In this document: piece after piece, positions 32,688 through 46,176 of the stretch
Numbering within the stretch: position 1 is the first letter of the stretch
Layout of the letters: every line of letters begins with the position of its first letter
Assembly (NCBI GenBank): GCA_964019165.1
Contig: OZ025277.1
Coordinates: 4,829,655 to 4,893,654, forward strand
DNA: 64,000 nt
Source: Mastigias papua
Taxonomy: Eukaryota > Cnidaria > Scyphozoa > Rhizostomeae > Mastigiidae
Direction: 5' to 3'
Notes under the pieces: model-generated
Database searches by the model: none
What the model was told of the DNA's origin: nothing
Seen by the model: the letters and a program-made list of their open reading frames with translations, nothing else
Translations under genes and position numbers: made by a program

Positions 32688-35600
32688 CTTATATGATTAC
32701 CTAAGATTTGCTTTGCCTTATGTAGGACCATTGCACTTGTTGTATCTTCTTTTCTTTGATCTAGTATAATTAATATTTTTAAAGGGAGGGCATCTAGGCA
32801 GATGCTTGGTTTTTTCAATCTGGGAGTACAAATATTTGAATCAAATGAGTATATAACCAGTTGTATGATGATCACAATCAGAGTGAAACTCACAGTCACA
32901 ACTTACAACTTATGCAGTTGTGTTCCACAGTTAATGTCTAACTGGTCTGGCTAACAACATTGAGCACTGTACAACAGACGGACAAACAGTAATCTTCATT
33001 TCAGCTGAGTATAGTTTAGATTCAACAGTTATGACAGCATAATTGTTTGACACACAGAGAAGATGAAAAAGTCCTTGATTTCATTTATCATGAAAAGCTG
33101 GAGGATGCAATGTGAATACAAGAGTGATATTGACCTTATGTTTCTTAGTCACATCTTCCTATTGTGTATCAATAAAGACAGTTAGTTCTATACCTTCAGA
33201 GTGTGCACTATAAAACGTGTTACTCCCCTCTAGATAAAATAAAACGTTTGCCACTTTGTCCTACATATTAGATGAGTGTATTTGTGTTTTTTGTCCATTC
33301 CTCATCCTCTAAGTGCAGATGTGGACTTGTACATTTACTCTTTGCCCACATTGTGAACTGTTATATCAAAAGCAAAGGTTGCACTTATATTGGAACATAA
33401 TGTTTTTCTACACAAATAGTGAGAATGTTATGATGCCAGGGTTATAGTCTTGGGTACTTAGGGGTAATCCAGGTAGTATGTACACCCTGATGGTTGGAAT
33501 GTGGGTAAGGTCATAAGTGTACACATGTATATAGGGTGGATGGGTTGATAAAGATCAGAGTGTATGTATAATGGTGTGTGCTACCACTATGCCCACCTAT
33601 TGTGCAAGCTGAGGGGAAAAGTGGACAAAATGGCACAACCTGAAAACATTGCAGCAATTAATTCAGAAAAGTAAGAACTTGGTGCATTTTGTGTTCATTT
33701 TGTAAAAAGCCATTGCTTAAACTGGCCAACATTTTTCAAGAAATATCAAACAAAATTTGTATGCTTGTACAGTGGTGGGTGGCTGGATTGATTCAAAAGT
33801 GTACTTGTGTGTAAAGGGCTGGTGGGCTGGTCAATAATCTGATGATTCTGGGTGTATATACTTTCTGGATGATCCCTTAATATATATAGGGGCTCATCTC
33901 CAAAAGGACAAAACACCCAGACACTACATGAAAATATTTATGAATTGTGTGCACAAATGATTAAATGTAGAATTGTAAAAGAGAAAAACATCAATTAAAA
34001 TTCCAATCTGCTCTCAGCATGTTTCATTTCCATTGAAGTTTAGAATTAATGTAATTTTGGTGCACTTCTAGGTAAAAATATGACTATTACCAAATGCTAC
34101 AAAGTGTAATAAATGTTGAGATGTTATTTGTATGTTGCCTACACTGAATATCCTGCCTACCATACCTATGCAGCTACATAGAATGGGGGTAGATAACTTA
34201 TATAAAATGGAATGAGGAATGCTTTTGTAAAAATTTATTTTCCTATATAACCAGCTAAGTTATTTAGCTGATAGTCAAAAGTTACTGCCACTGCATAACT
34301 GGTACACAGTACTGCATTGAAAGACAAGTCACTTTGCACCTTCTTCAAATGTTTCTAAAAGCCCTTAATAAAGAGATAAAAATGACCATTTCTTACTGTC
34401 TGAACAGAGATTTAAATAAATTAGAAATATGTTTAAGGGTTATATTTCTGGCTTTTCTACAGAAACACGAGCTCTGAATAAGGGATCATGTATCTATGAT
34501 GTCCACATGGTGGGAGGGGGTCAATACAATGATCCAAAATTGTGGATGGTGCAGGAAGGGGGTGGCTCCACCACTAAAATGTTGAGTCCACATTGTCATT
34601 TACCAGTCTTGTGCACAATGTTGCTATACCATTTTACGCTTCAAGGGAAGATTTTTTATTGTTTCAGTAACTGAAATCAAATTTGTTGTGAAATTGGACA
34701 TTTGGGCTCAATGAATACAGAATTACATTGGAAATTATGCTTAATGTGGGTAAGATGTTCTGCAACAATAATGTAACTCTATTTCTGTGCTATATGAATT
34801 TATGGCCAATTTGGGGGATTAGCAAAGAGAACTGGACATTCACAAGGAGGGGGGGTGGGGGTCCAGCAATTTTACATAATTGGATGTCTGGGGATGGACT
34901 AGTGTGTGGATATCATACATGTATAGTCCCTAAAAAAGAAAGCCATCACCAAAGTTAAGAAGGTTCATACTAAAAATGTATCTGCTTGTAAGACAAAAAA
35001 TATCCCTTTTGTGGAATGTGTTTAAAATCTCACTCTTGCAATTTTCCTTATCAATTTCAATGCTTCTATTCCCATTCCAAGACTGGCCTAAAATAGAATT
35101 CACAAACCTGTAGTTGATTTGTGTATATTATGGGGTAACAATAAATCCATTCTCTATTATTCCTTACAATTGCAAATTGAATCAAAGGATCATCAAAATA
35201 GTAAGCATTTCAAAATAAATACGATGATAAAACTTGAACATGAAACAAAAGCTTAATTACTTAAAGGGCTTCCAAATTGAAGATCAGAGATCAATGAATG
35301 GTTTGATTTGCTATGAGTTCACGTATCAATGAACAATTGATGCTACCTAAAGAACTTTTTACAAAACTGCTTCATCACCATATATTCTTGAAAATTCCCC
35401 AAGTGTCTCATAACGTTTTTAACTAAATTGCCAAGATAAACAGCTGCACTTCAATGGTAAATAACCTGAGATAGTGGGGAAGGGGCCTCAACTGGCAATA
35501 GAATCCTATTGCTAAAAGTAATTTAGTCAAAATGTTCAGGAATGACTTCTCTCATAGATCCAAACAAGTTTCCAAAAGTTCTTTTCTTGTGATCTTTGTA

Positions 35601-36438
35601 ACAAAAGTTGCTTTGATTGAGATATCAGTTGCAACATCCCTAACAATCACTAATTAATGTTTAATCAATAACAATCACTAGTCACTGCTGAGTCTACTAA
35701 ATTTTGTAGAAATCTGGTGTTAGTCCCATTAGAAGCAAAAATGAAAGGTATGGTCAGAAAAGATCTCTTAAGGGCCTGATGAAAACATGGACACCCTGTA
35801 GCTACTATATATATACTAAAATCATGTTCAAAATGTATGTTAAAACCAAATTCATGAATCAGTCATTAGAACAGTTTAAAACAGGGCTCAATACCCTATT
35901 TTCACCCAAATGTGCAATGACAAATTATCCTCACACTTGGTTATGGGAACAACCCAGGGCCCTGGACATAGATCTAAACAAATTGAAGCCCAATACTTGC
36001 ACTTGGATCTGCATGAGAAATCATTCTTGAATGTTTTGGCTCCATGACAAAAGGTACCGGAGCTTACAAACAATATCAAAATCGAAATGACTGACCAAAC
36101 AACCAGTACAAGCCAGATATCACGTCAATGAAAAACCAATGCTAGAGAACATGACCAAACCCATCAATAGCTTGTGAGGGGCCCAGGGTAAATGGAAAAA
36201 ATGGGGCCCCTCATGACTCCAATATGAAATATACAGTAACCAAAAAAATCATTCTATAGTTTTTAGGATTTTCTCAAGTTTGGGGTGACGGTCAATCTGC
36301 CCCAACCTCTCCTTCCGGTGGCCCTGCATATGACTGATGATGAAGGGTGTTGAAAGGAAAGGTTGATAAGTCTATTGCTATATGGCTTGTGCAACTGCAG
36401 AAGTAAACATGTAGAAAAGGAAGGTATTGATTGCTTAC
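32688..36438. other. ACL4 3' UTR and intergenic region
   Basis: AATAAA at 33171-33176 is a good ACL4 poly(A) signal (about 480-nt 3' UTR). Beyond it only unassigned short frames occur. Two G-rich passages (34508-34566 and 34845-34865) look like diverged copies of one repeat. I looked for formyl-THF synthetase motifs on the minus strand, where the rest of MTHFD1 would be expected, and recognised none. Confidence 0.5.
33171..33176 (+). terminator. Poly(A) signal, ACL4
   Basis: AATAAA in TATCAATAAAGACA, about 484 nt after the ACL4 stop. Confidence 0.6.
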
Positions 36439-39400
36439 CTTCTGAGGAGCTGAGTGCATGGCATATCGTTTGCAACTTTCAACAGTGTTAGCTAGTAACA
36501 TTGCAACTGTCATAGGGCCAACACCTAAAATGGATCAAAAACTTCTACAACATATTCAAAGGTTTTTACTATGTAAATAAAGCAGAAAAATCCATTGGTC
36601 AGAAGTCTAGTAGTCTTGCTAAACAAACAAAAATATCTGATGACTATCAAACTATTTGACCAATTCTTGAAAAAATAAAACCATCCCAAGGCAAGAGGAA
36701 AAGCAAAGGTTGAAAAACAAACAAAGAAGCCAGACCTCCTGGGACGGGGGTTATCCATCCAGCGACTTTTTTGCATTCATTATAATCTACATCACCAACC
36801 AGTCGTTGGCCACTCTTCTTTGTAGCATCTGAAATGAGAACATCTCCGAATAATTCAAAGTTTAGCTGTTAAGCTTGACTTTCTAAGGTTCTTAACCGTA
36901 AATGTATCTCTATAGGCAGGAACACTACGTCTATTCTCCTATCTTCAAAAGGGCAGATTACTTGCAGAATAGTTCAAAACAGGCATGATTTATACTAAAA
37001 GTGCTTTACTCTTTCAACATACTAAACATAGGTACATAGGTATTGATGTACCTATGTTTAGCGTGTTGAAAGAGTATAGCACTTTTAGTATAAACCATGC
37101 ATTATTCAAACTCTTTTCATGCCTTGGGGAACAACTCTGTCTTCACAAAGTTCAAAACGCATAGCGGTGTTATTGCGAATTCAAAGTTTGGCACAAGCAA
37201 GCAAGCAACCTTTCTTTGCAGTGTCAGATAACATTTGATCGTTATAGTTCTGGGTTTTAATTCTGATACAAATGCAAAAAATGGGAACTCTGAGTACTAG
37301 GAAATCTAAGGAATATCTCCAACCTGAAGTACTTAGCAAAAAGTGGAATATGTGAGTATCACTAGAAATGATGTTAGAATTAATTCGTATCATCATAAAT
37401 TAGCTGAAAAAGGACTTTGTGCCCAGAACGCTCAACTCTTGTGTAACAGGTAGCTTTACCTGTACCAAATGTAACTGGTCCACTGAAATGAGTGAACAGT
37501 AACTTACTAAATACAGGTCTCCCAGCCAGAATTCACGGAGTCTTTTACGAATTTATGCCATATTGTGCCACATGTTACGCTATAGTCTAATAGAATTTAT
37601 GGTATTTCGTGGCACTTTTTCTTAAATTTCCAGCAATTCTATGCTGCCCAATCGGTCTATTGTCAGCAAAGCCGATCAAAATCATACTGCCATTAGTATG
37701 AGGACTCAAAGCCCACGAAAATTTGAGAATGGAAAATATTGTAAATGTATGGCGTGGTTGTTGCTATTCTATCGCTGTCTCTTTACGGACCAAATATGGA
37801 AAAAATAGCTTTTTGACCAGAATATGCATGAAACTTTATGGTAACTTATACTCAGTCACTACATTTCAAACTTTAAGAAACTTATGCCAAACAAAACGTT
37901 TATGCTTTTATTTTTATGCCGTCTGGGAGGCCTGTAATAATAACTAGCACGTGTCTAACTAACGAAAAGAGAACGTGCACTTTGAGAATTACAGATATGA
38001 CTGTAGAGATTCTTGTAGTGAAAGTTGTTTTACAATTCCAAACTAAGCAATCACTAATTGTCGAGCTAAAACTAAAGATATTCTCCATATTTTGGAGTAA
38101 AAGTCTATTCTAAATAGGCAGGATGAACGCGCTAATAATTCAACGAGCTTCCAACTCTTGCCCATCTGTCTATATCATGGTTTCTACCATTTTTCCATTA
38201 ATTATATAACGTTCACTAACGTGTTCCAATTAACTAGTTTGTATCTCTACGCAACTGAGGATTGATTAAGAATAATCCGAAACACGTACTGCAAATTCAA
38301 AAAACACCGCTGTGTTTCTCGAATATTGACTGCAGTTTTAAATAATTTATCATAGGAAACAGTCATATTGATTTACTGATCTATCAGAGCTGACCATTGA
38401 CAAATTGAACAACATAGTTACAAAGCCATCAACTGCTAAAGAAGCGCTCTTGCAATCCTCTAGTAATTATCTCAAAATACCGTTGTGCAAAGTGACAAAT
38501 TGCCAAAAGACAGTGTCCTATTGCAGACTGAAATTGTAAAACATATTTTAAAAGGAGACATTATGCTGGATACTTTCTCTGCAAAGGTTCAAACAGTAAG
38601 AAACAACAGGGACCCCGACTGCATCAATATAGGCTTGATGTGTCTATTAAAGCAGGCAGTTCAAATAATTTTCTCCGCTATGATACATTCCGTTAAGGTT
38701 CACTTGACTATCTCTCTTTCTCTCTTTGTCAGCTAATCCTCTTACAGGACGTTGCCTCTTGAACCTTGCCACGGAACAGTGAACGGTCCTCAGCCAATCT
38801 CCCTGCCTGTGTTGTCGTTGTTCCTAACCAGTTTTCTACATCCTGTTCCCATCTCCTCGCTGGTCTTCCTCTTTGGTCCTCTATTTTTGCTTCCAGGATA
38901 TGTTTTTCAAGCGACTTGTGGCGTTTAATGTATCCAAAGTACCCGAGCTTAAGTTTTTTGATGCTTTGAAAGAGTGTTGGGGCTTTGATGCCAATTCTAG
39001 ACAGGACTGTTTCATTTGATATCTTATCTGTCTATGAGATTCTCAAAAGCTTTCTGTAAAATTTCATTTCAAAAGCTGTTACCTTTTTACTATCTGCGTT
39101 GTTAATCGTCCATGTCTCACAACCGTATGTTGCAATGGGAAATACAATACTTCTTAAAAATCTCCGTTCGGTGTATATGCTTTGTCCCTTCCAGATGTTT
39201 GTCATCTTTTTCAATCTGGATCCCGCCATTGTCAGCCTTCTTCATATTTCTGGAGTTGACTTTCCATATGCTTCGATTCGTGCCCCCAGGTATACAAAAT
39301 TGGTCACTCTTTCTATTTCTTCTCCAACAATCTTTATTACAGTCTCATCCTTGCATTTGTCTATGCCCATGATCTTGGTTTTCCTTACATTCAGATGCAA

Positions 39401-42400
39401 ACCTTTTTCTCACTATGATATATAACAGACTGTATAAGAGATGCAAGCCCTTTTGGTGTTGTGGCTAGTAGTCCAGAATCATCCGCATATCTCAAATCTC
39501 TTATAGGCAATCCTTGTAATGTAGGTTCATCATAATCCTCTTTCCTGCAGTCATGTTCCACTTCTCTCATAATTCCCTCCGTGTAAATGCTGAAGAGAAG
39601 AGGGGGTGGTATGCACCCCTGCCTCACACCTTTTGTGATTGACACTTGACTATGTCAGTTAAAAAAGAAGGCGTGCACCAAAGTCGCCAAAATCGAAAGT
39701 ATGTAAGATGCACCGATCTGAACAAATAGTTAAAAATGAAATTCATAAAAAGAGACAAAGCTGTAACTAATAATAAATTCCATAGAAAGATTACAAAATG
39801 ATAAGTCTAAAAGAAAAAAACATAAAAAGTTTCCATTTGACTAAATCCTATAGTTGATAAGCAGCGAAGCAAATTCAAACAAAGAGCTCAAATGGCAATG
39901 ATCAGGGTTCGCATAAAATTCTTCAAAATGAAACTCCCTGACTTTTCTATGAAATCTCTTTATAATGAGATTATTTTCCATGAAATTTTCGTTGATCACT
40001 CCAATAAGCAACTACACAATTCTGATAGACTTCTACACAGCTCAATAGCTGTAAGTTGAATAGCGTGCTCTCTTTATGTTATGGGGTGCAAAGCAATAAT
40101 TTAACAACAAACAGTCGAGAAAAGTTGGAAAATTTACTGACAGCAACCTCGTAAATCAACTCCTTTCTGACCTTCCAGAGTTGTGTATCATGAATACATC
40201 TAAACTCCTGGGCATATATTGGGGTAGTGCCACCTTGGGCGCTAATAACCTCTTGTAGTGACTTGGAAGGACCGAACATGGTCTGGTAGGACGTGAAAGA
40301 AAATTTTTAATGTTAATCGTTAGAATGGCTTAAAAGGCACCTGCCAGACGAAAATTGGCTGAAAAGTATAGTGATGATGAAAAAATGCGGACTTGGGACA
40401 AAATTACAGTGAAACTAAAATAAAGAGGAAATTAATTTCTTGGGCCAACTACCATAAAAATGCCATGGAAACTTTAGATATTTGCTTGGTATCGCTTAGA
40501 TTTCAAGAGGAATCGACTAGCATAAACACGGCTACATTAATGAATTTACGTGAGATGCGGCTAAAAAGTGCGAAAGCGCCCGAAAGCAAAAAACTATCGA
40601 TTCTTATCTCAAATACACCAAGTTTTAGAGATTCCTTATTATGAATTTTGAACTACTACTTAAGACACTATAGAATAGGTCTGTTCACCCCTTGCAATTG
40701 ATATTGATTTTCCTAGAAGCATTGGCATCCTCGATTATCCGACTATTCAGTTTATCCGAACAGCTGTTCCGGAATTTCATTCTGAGCTGTTCGGATAATC
40801 GAGGATGAACTGTATACTGAAACGAATTACGATCATATTGCAACCGCTAATATACATATAGCTAATATGTATAAATACCTGGAATTGCCGTAATACCACA
40901 GTCAATGACGACCGCTCCAGGCTTGATCCAATCCCCCTTGAAAAGCAAAACAACATGATTGGCCACAAGTACTTAAATTTTTGCTCAATTAGAATTGATT
41001 CAAGATAATTGTGCCGTTAACGATATACATAATGTTCACAATAAGAGGTGAGTAAATGCTATACATCACTGAAAGACCCCAAGAGTCCTACCTTAACCAT
41101 TTCTGCTACACCAACAGCAGCTACAACAACATCACCACTTCTAACCTAAATGAAAAACACAGTGAATGAACGCAAGACCAATATGCAACGTTACCCGCCA
41201 TCAATACGTGATCAACGAGTTTAAATGAAATGCCAACTATAGATATTCATGATAATACCAAATATATAATCTAATTACAAAACAAGTAACGCAGAATAAA
41301 GTAAAACCCGTATGCAAGAATCTACTATTTTGAAATGACCTTGTTGAGTTCCTAAGGGATGAGGTAGTTACAACAATAAGGGTGCGGGCTCTTGACAATA
41401 ATCTCATCCTGCCACACCCTACTATCAAAGTTATGTATGTAATTTTGCTTAGCCTTCATGCATAAAAGTGTTCTAATGACAAATTGGCTGAATTTACAGT
41501 GGATAAAGAACAAGACCATTTACGAGAAACTAGTTGGAATATAAGACTGAAGGCTCTTATTTGCAGGTTTTTACTGCACAACACTACATATACCATATAC
41601 AGTCCATGTGCTCATCATATACCATATGGAAAGCTGTACAACAAGTAATTAAATCCAACCGTTTTCAAGGAGGACCATATTTTGATTCAGGTCAAAGATG
41701 GAGGGTCACTTTCTACATATCATATTAAACACAAAATAGTTCTCTATCAACTTTGACTTCAGCTTGAGTCACATTGTATAACAACCCTGATTGATAGTAG
41801 CATACGGTTGATGGATATATCTTTAATTTAAATAGTAAAAAGCGTTAAATCTTAACAACGTTCTAGTTTCAGCTAATTTAAGAGCATATGTCTCTATGAG
41901 CTATCCACAACATCCTCTAACTTTGGTGAAATGCCATCTTATTATAAATTCTAATGCGACTTAGACACTGCTGCCGCATTCTATCTTGGTATTCATATCT
42001 ACGTTCTCTATTCCGTTCTTTTGACGTTTTCTGCACGCTTATGTGCAGATCAGTACACTCTGAAAACTCTAATGCTGAATGATCAACTGAGTTTATTATT
42101 GCAATAGATTCAGGCCTAAAATCAATACACAAATTCCCACGTAGCCTTAATCATTCTCCATGTGACAAACAACATCTATTACCCGATTTCACTAACATCA
42201 GAGCGAGATCAGTGAAAAGAGATTTCACATTGGTAAAATCTGAAGAAAAAAGTGAATCTTTAAAAAGTAAGGTAGACAGCAAAGAAACGAGCAGGTTAAA
42301 GGACTTTGCACAGCAGCAGAAGGAGAAACCACAAGAAATGATCTTACGGCAGCCACGTGAAGGCAACAATACTAAGCGAAAAAGTGACAAAATCCACGAA

Positions 42401-45400
42401 GGCAAAACGACACAAAATATCTTACTTACAACGTCTTTTAAATCTCTGGTCCTTGAGTGGCATATGGTGACTGTTGCATGATTCCAAGTGAGCAGATTGG
42501 CCATAGGAGATCCCTGTATTCAAGATGAGGTAAGACAAAATTACATAAAAACAGTTCAATAACAACATATACAGTGGCACATTACGACTTGAAAGGAGTG
42601 TCTATGTACAAAATGATCCAAAGAGCTTATCCTTGACGACAAGGTATCAAGAGGAATACACTAGTATCTTATAAATCGTAGACAGCAAATTAAAAGAAGG
42701 CCTATTTTCATAATGCTTAGTGAATATCCTCATTAATGAGTTCAGTGGTTGAATACTTATACAGGTCTCAAGTAATACTGTGTGTTCGATTCTACCACAG
42801 TTATCTCTGAAACATGTAGCCAAACTCCAAAATGAAAACCTCCCCACAACACACCAATACTATTATTGGCAAATGTATATAATCTATTTTTACAAGCATG
42901 TATAAAACACAGAGTGTTTCTAACGTGCAGTTCTACACAAAATGTACAGTTCCAACAACTCGAAATTCAGCTCTAAACAGTTCTAAATTTTCCTTTGAAA
43001 ACTCCCATAAAACATACCACAATTTTGCTTCTTCCAAGGACTACAGCATTAGCTCCTTGGACTTTCATCCCTAATCAGACCAGAAAAACAATCATTACAG
43101 GCTGTGCTCAGACAAGTCGAAGAAATTGCAGCTTGATGATTGCACAATGAAAAATTTCCGTAAGCCCCTCATTGGAGAGCTAACCTATGATAACAGGTCT
43201 ACTTTTAATAAAGCGCCTATAAACTGATGCGTGATAAAAATAAAAAGTATATATACAAAATACTACGAGAGCCGTCATACTTTTTCAATACGCTGAAGAA
43301 TCATGTAAATAGTTAAAATGACTTTTCTAAAATATGCTTCAATTTTCTGGTCTTCGTCAGCTGACACCATATATTCTAGACTACGAACTGTTCTATCTCT
43401 GAGAAAAGCATACCTGACTCTTTGATTAGCTCAAGGCATCCTTTAGGAGTACATGGAATGAAACAATTATCAAGAACACCACGAGACAACCTTCCAGCAT
43501 TAATGTCATTGATTCTACGATAAAGGTAAGGTAGAAGTAAAGGTGACCCAAATGCCTTTTATAAATTCTATCAAAAGAAACACCCCGAGAATAGTTCACT
43601 ACTTCCTACCGATAGCGAGGTAGAGTTTTGTAAACAATTTCTGACATTCAAGTAACTAGAAAAGTACTGAGCTAAACCAAACCTAATTTTCATTCGCCCA
43701 AAAAATACATCTTATCAGATATGTCATAAAACAAACAGTGCTTATCAATTCTAACAAAGGCACAGTATAAACAAGCCATACAACTTGCGAACAAGGTAGT
43801 TTTTACCACATCCTATCATCACCATGAAACAAGAGTTACAGTGGAGTTATTTAACATAATTAGCATTGTTTTATTCTTTTGATAAGACAAGACCAAACTA
43901 TGGAAAAGCAATGAACCTGCAGTCTAGCAAGAGCTAGTACATATGCATTGGTAATAACAACTGTTGAACTTTGAGAGATTGTTAATCCCTTTAGATAAGA
44001 GGTCACCAAACTCATTTTACAGCAGGCAAGGATAACTGAAAGAATGACGAGCGCGGGCCGCATAATCACTCTGCTCAATACTTGCAAATCAGAAGGAAAA
44101 CTCAAAGAAAAATGAGGAAGGATACGAAAACTCGAACCAACAGGAACACAGAAACAACATTGAGCATATCATTACATAACGCAAAACGAAACTAGCACTC
44201 TAATATCAAGCACTGTCGACACGCCGGATAGATTCCAGTTGAGGGGCATATTTGGTCCACAGGCCGTAACTTGGTGAACTCTGTTTCAGATTATAAGATA
44301 TTGTACAGCAGGGAGGGGTAACCTCTTTTCCATGGGAGCTAAATCTATAAGACTATAACTTCTGACATGCTGATCTGACAAGCCTGGCCAAAATTGAGTT
44401 GACAGCTTCCATAGTGCAAGCAAGGACATAGGATGACCAGGAGCTGGCAAGCTAACTAAAGCATTCTATTTGCATTGCTAACAGTTCTCAAGTCAAATTG
44501 CTATCCTTGAATCATATATAGTAAGATCAAGAAAAAACACTATCCCCATTCTTTTATGATACTCAAAGAATCACAATTGAAGATAAAAAGTTATATCATG
44601 GATTTCTACTGCAATATTCAATTTAGTAGAACATTTTTGAGAGACTTAAACGTAATATATTACCCATCAACATCCTTTTCAGGTATTACTTTGTTTGTAC
44701 ACAAGGCAGAATCAATGGGATTGGCAGAATCCAAAGGAAGTTGGACAATGATGCCATGGTAATCTGGGTCTTCATTCAGCTCTTGAATTCTATCTAGAAC
44801 CTAACAGAGGCAGCATAGCCATTAAATGTTTGAAACCTCCAATTAGGTCTGTTTTTTCCTAGCCTAGCTGACCAATCAGCATGCAAAATGGGACTAACTG
44901 TAGCTGTGGAATGCATCTATAGCGAGAATCCTGCATGATGATTGGTCAATTGGGCTGGGAGAAAATAGATCTGATCAGATCTGAAACACTTAGCTGCTAT
45001 GCTAACAGAGGCTAATTAAATGAATCAATTATCAACTGAATTCTGATAATTGACATCAAACTCTTATCATTGATAAGATAAATGCTGCTTAGCTTTAGGG
45101 CATCAGTTTGGCCACAACCATGCTCACACTGCTGATCAAAGAAAAGCAGGGGAGATTTCAAGCTCTGATGCGCACAGCCAGATCCCCCTAATTCAATCTT
45201 AATTAAAGCTGAAATGATGAGAAGCTGTGTGAACTGGGTCATTTGGCAAGTGACTTTTTCTCAAATTAAGGAACACCTAAAGGATAATTTCTCTGTTGCT
45301 ATGCTGTAGCAGGTGGGTGAGTGACAATCAGAACAAACATACAATACTATGGTCAGAATGCATTATAACAAGACTATGACTAGCAGACCTCTAAAGAACT

Positions 45401-46176
45401 ATGAGGCCATACAGAAAATGCCTAACCTCAGCTTGTGAAACTGTATTTGGTAGTTTAACATGCTTGGCACTCATTCCCAGCTAAAAAAAAGCAAGCATAA
45501 GTGTAAATTCAAAACCATATAGTAGATACAAACCAATGAATACATAATCAAAGTAATGGACACTTTTTACAAAACTTAAAAAGTAATTAATAGAGTGTAC
45601 TGCAAAGAGTCTACTAGTCATGCAGTCTATAGTTAACCTTATTATTTGCACTTTTATATATTCAGGTTTGAAACACCACAAACCAATCTTTGCTACAAAA
45701 TTACAAGATATGAGATTTGCTATTAATTAAAATTATTTCAGTTTCAAACATTGATACAGAATAAAACTACTGAATGTAAAAGTTCATTTACAGACATGTA
45801 GGGATGCAAGAGAGAAATAGCAATGACTAATTGTCATAAATCACTATGTACCTCAGTGGCCTGCTTGACTTTTGATTTGACATACACATTTGAGTCTTCT
45901 CGATTTCCAACCTTTTAATGAAGTCAAATGCAAGATAGATTATCAACAATGCATAGTCCTTAATGTTCATCAATTTGTAAATCAAACAACTCTAAATTCA
46001 TGCACAGACTTCAGGTTTAGATTGATATGACTACAACTGCTAGTACATGAGTGCTAAAGTTTGGGTTTAAAAATGCATCTGTACATCTACCTACTTGTAC
46101 AATAGCAAGACCTGGCTTCAAACCAGATGTTTCTCTGATACTCTTAACATCTATTGCAACTTGTTCTCTGATTTTT
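36439..46176 (-). CDS. MTHFD1: MTHFD1-type methylene-THF dehydrogenase/cyclohydrolase (ends unresolved)
   Basis: Eleven exons on the minus strand: 46176-46095, 45911-45852, 45480-45427, 44800-44664, 43514-43414, 43070-43018, 42513-42430, 41145-41092, 40936-40879, 36828-36736, 36524-36439. All have GT-AG borders and matching phases; 862 nt gives about 287 residues. The DH/CH domain oxidises 5,10-methylene-THF and hydrolyses methenyl-THF. Visible motifs are the YxxxK active site (SNVYVKSK), [39 protein letters not shown] and [16 protein letters not shown]. Arg in GRSK and Ser in CHSRT are the 2'-phosphate contacts of the NADP-using cytosolic enzyme, unlike NAD-using MTHFD2. Missing are the first roughly 10-15 codons and everything after ...[12 protein letters not shown]. 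Intron 36829-40878 carries a LINE fragment, a TIR element and a hairpin. Confidence 0.88.
36983..37100. repeat. Near-perfect 118-bp hairpin
   Basis: Two arms of about 56 nt pair with only three mismatches and one G-T wobble around a loop of under 10 nt. The left arm begins GCATGATTTATACTAAAAGT; the right arm ends ACTTTTAGTATAAACCATGC. It lies in the large MTHFD1 intron. Either a foldback MITE or a small-RNA precursor. Confidence 0.75.
37512..37936. mobile_element. Non-autonomous DNA transposon with 14-bp TIRs
   Basis: TACAGGTCTCCCAG at the left and CTGGGAGGCCTGTA at the right are inverted copies with one mismatch; total length 425 bp. No coding capacity. A second, truncated copy is at 14757. 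The flanks show no clear target-site duplication, so the superfamily is undetermined. Confidence 0.7.
38729..39648 (-). mobile_element. 5'-truncated LINE, RT to ORF2 end
   Basis: On the minus strand from 39648: an RT block with [18 protein letters not shown] and the YADD box ([12 protein letters not shown]), then CETWTI and FYRKLLRIS. Past a frameshift comes the C-terminal segment with [20 protein letters not shown] and AEDRSLFRG, ending at the stop complementary to 38729-38731. The family cannot be fixed by eye. It lies in sense orientation in the large MTHFD1 intron and is inactive: it lacks the endonuclease and fingers and has frame breaks. Confidence 0.85.
40726..40818. mobile_element. 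pogo/Tigger-like MITE fragment
   Basis: CATCCTCGATTATCCGA (40726-40742) is repeated inverted as TCGGATAATCGAGGATG (40791-40807), and CCGAACAGCT/AGCTGTTCGG forms an inner pair. The right end continues AACTGTATACTG, giving a CAGTAT...CCTCGATTATCCGAAC terminus like those of pogo/Tigger elements. It lies about 60 bp from an MTHFD1 exon. Confidence 0.55.
42922..42953 (+). repeat. Dispersed 32-bp motif, copy C
   Basis: AACGTGCAGTTCTACACA followed by AAATGTACAGTTCC, lying in an MTHFD1 intron. Best-preserved copy together with copy B. Confidence 0.5.
44842..45003. mobile_element. Foldback MITE, copy 2
   Basis: The left arm (CTAGCCTAGCTGACCAATCA) and right arm (TGATTGGTCAATTGGGCTGG) are complementary, around a centre with TCCTGCATGATGATTGG. 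It lies in the MTHFD1 intron upstream of exon 44664-44800. Confidence 0.7.

Noticed and set aside
36263..36397. Terminal MTHFD1 exon after acceptor TTCTGCAG giving a 43-residue basic tail
   Set aside because: It would need a 41-nt intron from 36438, too short for an animal gene, and the tail resembles nothing in the family.
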